Source: Streptomyces ortus
GTDB taxonomy: Bacteria; Actinomycetota; Actinomycetes; Streptomycetales; Streptomycetaceae
DNA: 64,000 bases
Assembly: GCF_026341275.1 (NCBI RefSeq)
Contig: NZ_JAIFZO010000002.1
Coordinates: 2,023,264-2,087,263 of the forward strand
Direction of reading: 5' to 3'
Shown: positions 63,307 through 64,000 of the stretch, piece by piece
Layout: the number at the start of each line of letters is the position of its first letter
How positions within the stretch are numbered: the first letter of the stretch is position 1
Notes under the pieces: generated by a model
Databases searched by the model: none
Seen by the model: only the letters and a program-made list of their open reading frames with translations
Told to the model about the DNA's origin: nothing
Program-made: the position numbers and the translations under genes

Positions 63307-64000
63307 GTGAGCAACTTCGTGCGGCCGGCTGCCGAGGGCGCGGATCCGTTCGGGACGGCCCGGCTGCGACGCGGGGTGCTGGACGCCTGGGCGACCAGTC
63401 CGGCACGGTTCCGCGAGGACGCCAACTCCGAGGAGGACCTCGTCCTCGGCGGCTACCGCGACCGCCTCGTCGTCGAACTCGCCCAGAACGCCGCCGACGC
63501 CGCCTCCCGCGCCGGCGTCCCCGGCCGCCTGCGCCTGACCCTGCGCGACGGAGTCCTCGCCGCCGCCAACACCGGCGCCCCCCTGGACGCCACCGGCGTC
63601 GAATCCCTCTCCACCCTGCGCGCCTCCGCCAAGCGCGACGAGAGCGACAGCGCGGTCGGCCGCTTCGGCGTCGGCTTCGCGGCCGTCCTCGCCGTGACCG
63701 ACGAACCCGCCCTGCTGGGCAGGCACGGCGGCGTCCGCTGGTCCCTCGCCGAGGCCCGCGACCTCGCCACCGACATCGCCCGCCACAGCCCCGGCCTCGG
63801 GGACGAGGTACGCCGCCGCGACGGCCACGTACCCCTGCTCCGGTTGCCGTTCGCGGCCGAGGGCTCCGCGCCGGACCCGTACGACAGCGTCGTCGTCCTG
63901 CCGCTGCGGGACCCCGCCGCCGAGGCGCTCGCGGAACGGCTCCTCGACGGTGTCGACGACGCCCTGCTGCTCGCCCTGCCCGGCCTGGCGGAAGTGGTCG
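63307..64000 (+). CDS. Sacsin/HSP90-like GHKL ATPase-domain protein (cut by window end)
   Basis: The window ends in the middle of this gene; at least 231 residues are present and no stop is seen. The N-terminal region has the GHKL/sacsin N-box ELAQNAADAASRAG, then VLAAANTGAPLDATGVESL and SAVGRFGVGFAAVLAV, matching 'sacsin N-terminal ATP-binding-like domain' proteins found after DUF3027 in Streptomyces. It probably binds ATP and acts as a chaperone-like or regulatory protein. GTG start at 63307; a modest GGGAG lies upstream. Confidence 0.82.
   Translation, partial: MSNFVRPAAEGADPFGTARLRRGVLDAWATSPARFREDANSEEDLVLGGYRDRLVVELAQNAADAASRAGVPGRLRLTLRDGVLAAANTGAPLDATGVESLSTLRASAKRDESDSAVGRFGVGFAAVLAVTDEPALLGRHGGVRWSLAEARDLATDIARHSPGLGDEVRRRDGHVPLLRLPFAAEGSAPDPYDSVVVLPLRDPAAEALAERLLDGVDDALLLALPGLAEVV

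Noticed and set aside
60111..63425. 1104-residue minus-strand open frame
   Set aside because: It spans three annotated genes in other frames and is composed of Arg/Gly/Pro/Ala; no domain is visible.

Overview
The window is a 64-kb piece of a Streptomyces-type chromosome. GC is very high with G/C-rich third codon positions, and GTG/TTG starts are frequent. The gene set and order resemble the S. coelicolor SCO4235-SCO4332 interval as I remember it: cysS, rlmB, a DoxX protein, msiK, a GAF-PAS-GGDEF cyclase, nagKA, otsBA, thrC-cysO, groEL2, murQ, XPB and mqnBD. Nearly all of it is ordinary chromosomal backbone. I see no biosynthetic cluster, prophage, CRISPR array or rRNA operon.

Layout. 0.3-7.5 kb: cysS, rlmB, a DoxX membrane protein, a sugar nucleotidyltransferase, a small membrane-anchored protein, and msiK, the shared ATPase of sugar ABC transporters. 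A tRNA-Thr(UGU) follows. 7.8-16.3 kb is a looser region: a hydrolase, two FAD oxidoreductases, a small-molecule kinase, a pentapeptide-repeat protein, an M1 peptidase and a GNAT. It also holds a 154-bp inverted-repeat element between two divergent genes, a 121-bp palindromic element and a 27-bp tandem array. 16.3-21.5 kb: TerD, ArfB, a flavin reductase, the diguanylate cyclase CdgB and a membrane-anchored protein. 21.5-26.2 kb: an aminosugar island (nagK-nagA-pfkB diverging from a sugar-binding lipoprotein) around two DasR-like (dre) sites; msiK carries a similar site, which suggests co-regulation. 26.3-30.0 kb: otsB, otsA and gpgS (trehalose and glucosylglycerate). 30.2-36.1 kb: SAM riboswitch-thrC-cysO, a cold-shock gene, groEL2 with two CIRCE operators, and an Old Yellow Enzyme homologue. 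36.4-36.9 kb holds two gene stubs left by one deletion. 37-45.6 kb: murR-murQ with a start-overlapping inverted-repeat operator, small conserved genes, an MDMPI-GNAT fusion, an MFS pump, an HD hydrolase, a frameshifted cutC and a TetR regulator. 45.7-56.3 kb: a HelD/HelR-like RNA polymerase helicase, XPB, a UPF0114::IstB-ATPase fusion and a WYL-containing helicase-associated protein. 56.3-64 kb: a HAD phosphatase, a cold-shock protein, mqnB-mqnD (futalosine menaquinone pathway), an MFS protein, a DUF3027 protein and the start of a sacsin/HSP90-type ATPase.

The intergenic space is rich in structure. A roughly 20-bp C/G-rich repeat (core GCGCCGTTCCCCGCGCCCCT) occurs about 20 times, often in clusters with a 41-43 bp period, and a second repeat (core GCCCGTCCGGCGTTTGAGGA) forms long hairpins. 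The strongest leads are the membrane::IstB fusion next to XPB, the divergent-gene deletion scar, the 154-bp element that supplies a start codon, the cutC frameshift, the two repeat families, and the palindrome upstream of the HelR-like gene.
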